Shown here: positions 62,168 to 64,000 of the stretch, piece by piece | Position numbering within the stretch: position 1 is the first letter of the stretch | How the letters are laid out: each line of letters opens with the position of its first letter | NCBI GenBank assembly: GCA_963695645.1 | Contig: CAVOHC010000012.1 | Coordinates: forward strand, 1,488,001-1,552,000 | Source: DATBGO01 sp963695645 | GTDB taxonomy: Bacteria; Actinomycetota; Actinomycetes; Streptosporangiales; Streptosporangiaceae | Direction of reading: 5' to 3' | Length of the DNA: 64,000 nucleotides | The notes under the pieces: model-generated | Seen by the model: the letters and a program-made list of their open reading frames with translations, nothing else | What the model was told of the DNA's origin: nothing | Databases searched by the model: none | Program-made: the position numbers and the translations under genes

Positions 62168-62266
62168 CTGACCTGGGTATATGCGGGTCGTCAGCCCGGC
62201 CGGCGACCCCGCAGCGGGAGTCCTCTGGACGCCCCGGAACGTGGGTGCCGGCCAGGCCCTTTCCGC

Positions 62267-63297
62267 TCAGTTGCCGGGCGGCAGCCCGGTGACCGAGTAC
62301 GCCGTCATGCGGAACGTCTCAGGCGCCCCGCCGGTCGACGCGATTTCCCAGCCGTTCTCAAACTGGCTCAGCCCGGCCTTCGCGGTGAGCAGGCCCCGGG
62401 ACTGAAGATCCTGCAACATCTGCACGGGGCAGACGTGGCCGGACCGCTCGCTGACGGGCAGGTACCAGATCAGCTCGGTGCCGTACTTCCAAAGCTGCCA
62501 CGCCTGCCCGCAGAACGACCCTGAGCCGATCTGGGTAGAACCGCCCACGGTGCCGCGGTTGAACGTGTCATACCAGATCATGACTTCGCTGCGCTGGCTG
62601 GTGCCGTTGGTCAGCCAGATGTCGTAGGCGGCCTCGGCGGACGTTCCGGGGGCGGTGTTCATCGTCTCGGCGAAGCTGGACGTCGCGGCCGGGTTCAGCG
62701 ATGACACCGCTGGCGGCGCGGAGTTGTAGTTGAGCTGCACGTCGGGGTAGGACAGGATGCCGGTGTTACCGCCGGGATCACTGACCCTGGCCTGCCAGTC
62801 CGAGCCGGAGTTCCCGCAGATCGTCTGGGTGCCGGACCCGGCGTCCGTCTGGTTGTACAGCGCCAGCCCGTCATGGAAGGACATGAACGAGCCTGTCGTT
62901 GCCGAGCACCACGCCCAGGCCGTGCTCGTCGTGGGCTGGGGCTGGGGCTGGGGCTGGGGCTCGGGGATGTGCTCGTCGGGTTCGGGCTGGGGCTGGTCCG
63001 GCTGGGGCTCGGTGAGGTGGGTCTCGGGCTCGGCGACAGGACCCGGTGCCCGGCCTGCCCCTGCCATTGCACCGGGACCGTCCCCGCCGGGCACGTGAGC
63101 GGCCTGTTGACACGCACTCTGGCAAGGGTGTGCCTGGAGGTCAGGCAGGCGTAGATCGTCGTGCCGGTGTCGGCCGCGGGCATAACAGCCTGGGCGGTCG
63201 CGGCGGGCCTGGCGATCAGGGCGGGCACCACCGCGCCTGCGGCGAGAGCGGACGCGGCTGCGACAGCCGCCAGGATGATCCGTAATGACCCGGTCAT
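62267..63297 (-). pseudogene. Secreted GH12-like protein interrupted by a frameshift
   Basis: The first frame (from ATG 63297) encodes a signal peptide (RIILAAVAAASALAAGAVVP), a short Cys domain (TIYACLTSRHTLARVRVN ... CPAGTVPVQW) and a Thr/Ser-Pro linker (TSTSPSPSPSPSPSP). The sequence then continues in the -1 frame as a GH12-like domain (WCSATTGSFMSFHDGLALYN; YDIWLTNGTSQRSEVMIWYD; GKXEE-type Glu region not confirmed; stop at 62267). The shift falls in the GGGCTG repeat coding for the linker (about 62937-62980). It could be a true mutation, repeat-number phase variation, -1 slippage or a sequence error. GH12 family assignment is from the YDIWL...MIWYD pattern and is moderate. Confidence 0.65.
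62935..62966. repeat. Hexamer repeat GGGCTG at the frameshift site
   Basis: Five GGGCTG units in a row in the linker-coding part of the GH12-like gene, followed by GGGCTC and related copies. The array is the point where the reading frame changes. Confidence 0.7.
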
Positions 63298-63817
63298 TTC
63301 CGGCCTACCTTTCCATCTCGGATTGCCTTGGGCGGCAACGATACGGGACCTATGCCGGGGTTTTCAGGCGAATCAAGGCCACCGCAGGCGATAGGCAATG
63401 GAAAGGCACATACGGCGGTGGAGCGCCCGGACAGAAACCTCAGCTACGGCCGTACGCGGCATAACGCCGTCGCACGAGGCGGACGACCAGGCCTGCGCGA
63501 AACCCACAGCCTGACGGCTGTCCTGTCCTCGGTAACGATGCCGTGGATGGCTCGTCTACGACGGGAACCCGTCGGTCGGGCAGAGCAGCTGCCAGGGGAC
63601 GACGTTGGAGTGATGGGCAGGGCGCCACGACGGCGAGCCGCCGCGGTGCCGGGATAGCCCGCTCGGGCCCGGGAAGCGCCTGGATGGCCGGGCGCCCTGA
63701 GCGGCCAGCACCGCCGACCCGCGGACGCGCACCAGATCCAGTTCTGGCGGTGCACCGCTAGGGCCGGATCTTGCCTGTTCCGGGCGGCACGGATGACGGC
63801 ACCCGGCCAGCCGCTGG
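63298..63817. other. Gene-free stretch near the right edge
   Basis: About 520 bases without a supported gene, including the upstream region of the GH12-like gene. Short overlapping frames exist on both strands, but none has a recognisable product. Confidence 0.4.
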
Positions 63818-64000
63818 CTATGATGCGGGGAACTCTTCGGTATCCGGCGATGACGCGGGGAACTGCTCGGTCGTCGGCGATGATGAAGGGACCTGGCCCG
63901 CCGCTGTCGGGGACTGCTGCTGTTGCGGGCCGACTGCGCCCTGCTCCCGCTGCTGTCCGAACGCGTTGTGCTGGGGCGGCACCTGGCCAGTGGGGGAGGG
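63818..64000 (-). CDS. C-terminus of a Pro/Gln/Ser-rich protein (runs off right edge)
   Basis: A minus-strand frame enters from the right edge and ends at TAG 63820-63818. The 60 visible residues are low complexity (FGQQREQGAVGPQQQQ; a duplicated EQFPASSPDTEEFPAS-type tail) with actinobacterial codon bias in the third position. Probably the disordered tail of a larger protein whose domains lie outside. The duplicated segment (TEQFPASSP / TEEFPAS) suggests internal repeat expansion. Confidence 0.5.
   Translation of the reverse strand, partial: PSPTGQVPPQHNAFGQQREQGAVGPQQQQSPTAAGQVPSSSPTTEQFPASSPDTEEFPAS

Noticed and set aside
63328..63657. Possible small plus-strand gene near the right edge
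   Set aside because: No ribosome-binding site, no conserved sequence and several equally long frames on both strands.

Overview
The window is high-GC actinobacterial chromosome. The evidence is WhiB and Lsr2 regulators, an OpcA partner for glucose-6-phosphate dehydrogenase, an acVLRF1-type peptidyl-tRNA hydrolase, a complete actinobacterial suf operon, and many GTG/TTG starts and 1-4 base stop/start overlaps. The organism looks like a free-living, metabolically versatile filamentous-type actinomycete able to fix CO2 by the Calvin cycle and, from the selenium genes, to make a selenoprotein. I cannot name the genus.

Layout. 0-10 kb: the N-terminus of glutamate decarboxylase (cut by the left edge), a RibD-like reductase, glycogen debranching enzyme GlgX, an AidB-type acyl-CoA dehydrogenase, assimilatory APS reductase CysH, WhiB, a repeat-bearing hypothetical protein, Lsr2 and an acetate transporter. 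9.8-17.3 kb: tal-zwf-opcA (pentose phosphate pathway), heme A synthase CtaA, an EamA exporter and an ABC exporter pair, all on the minus strand. 17.3-24.7 kb: a gamma-glutamylation catabolic cluster (permease, glutamine-synthetase-like ligase, aldehyde dehydrogenase, SDR, gamma-glutamyl hydrolase) with a divergent FadR-type regulator and a palindromic operator. 24.6-26.2 kb: a polytopic membrane protein. 26.5-33.3 kb: sufR-sufB-sufD-Rieske-sufC-sufS-sufU-sufT, with overlapping genes and a probable autoregulatory operator at sufR. 33.4-41.4 kb: CO2 fixation, with phosphoribulokinase and a response regulator/histidine kinase pair on the plus strand converging on cbbR-cbbL-cbbS-cbbX (red-type RuBisCO, its activase and a LysR regulator) on the minus strand. 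41.5-51.1 kb: SseB-like protein, acVLRF1, ABC-F ATPase, small HTH protein, enoyl-CoA hydratase, ABC exporter, sulfotransferase, GH15 glucoamylase/trehalase. 51.4-54.6 kb: a lipoprotein and a sulfonate/nitrate/taurine-type ABC importer. 54.8-62.2 kb: fdhD, two tandem GT87-type membrane glycosyltransferases, selD, a long-chain acyl-CoA ligase and a tRNA-Sec gene. The right end holds a secreted GH12-like protein split by a frameshift and the C-terminus of a Pro/Gln-rich protein entering from the right edge.

How it fits together. The order opcA/zwf/tal - ctaA - ABC exporter - membrane protein <> sufR-sufT, then ABC-F/small HTH/enoyl-CoA hydratase, follows a backbone known from Mycobacterium tuberculosis (the Rv1446-Rv1473A neighbourhood). 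Two accessory blocks sit inside it: the gamma-glutamylation cluster between the ABC exporter and sufR, and the Calvin-cycle module between sufT and the ABC-F gene. Tandem coding repeats (12-, 15-, 18- and 22-bp class) are unusually frequent in the window. I found no insertion sequence, CRISPR array, prophage or rRNA. I found no wholly unrecognisable gene system; the most interesting signals are the prk-linked two-component system, the co-directional cbbR, the SDR-type gamma-glutamylation pathway, and the repeat-bearing genes.
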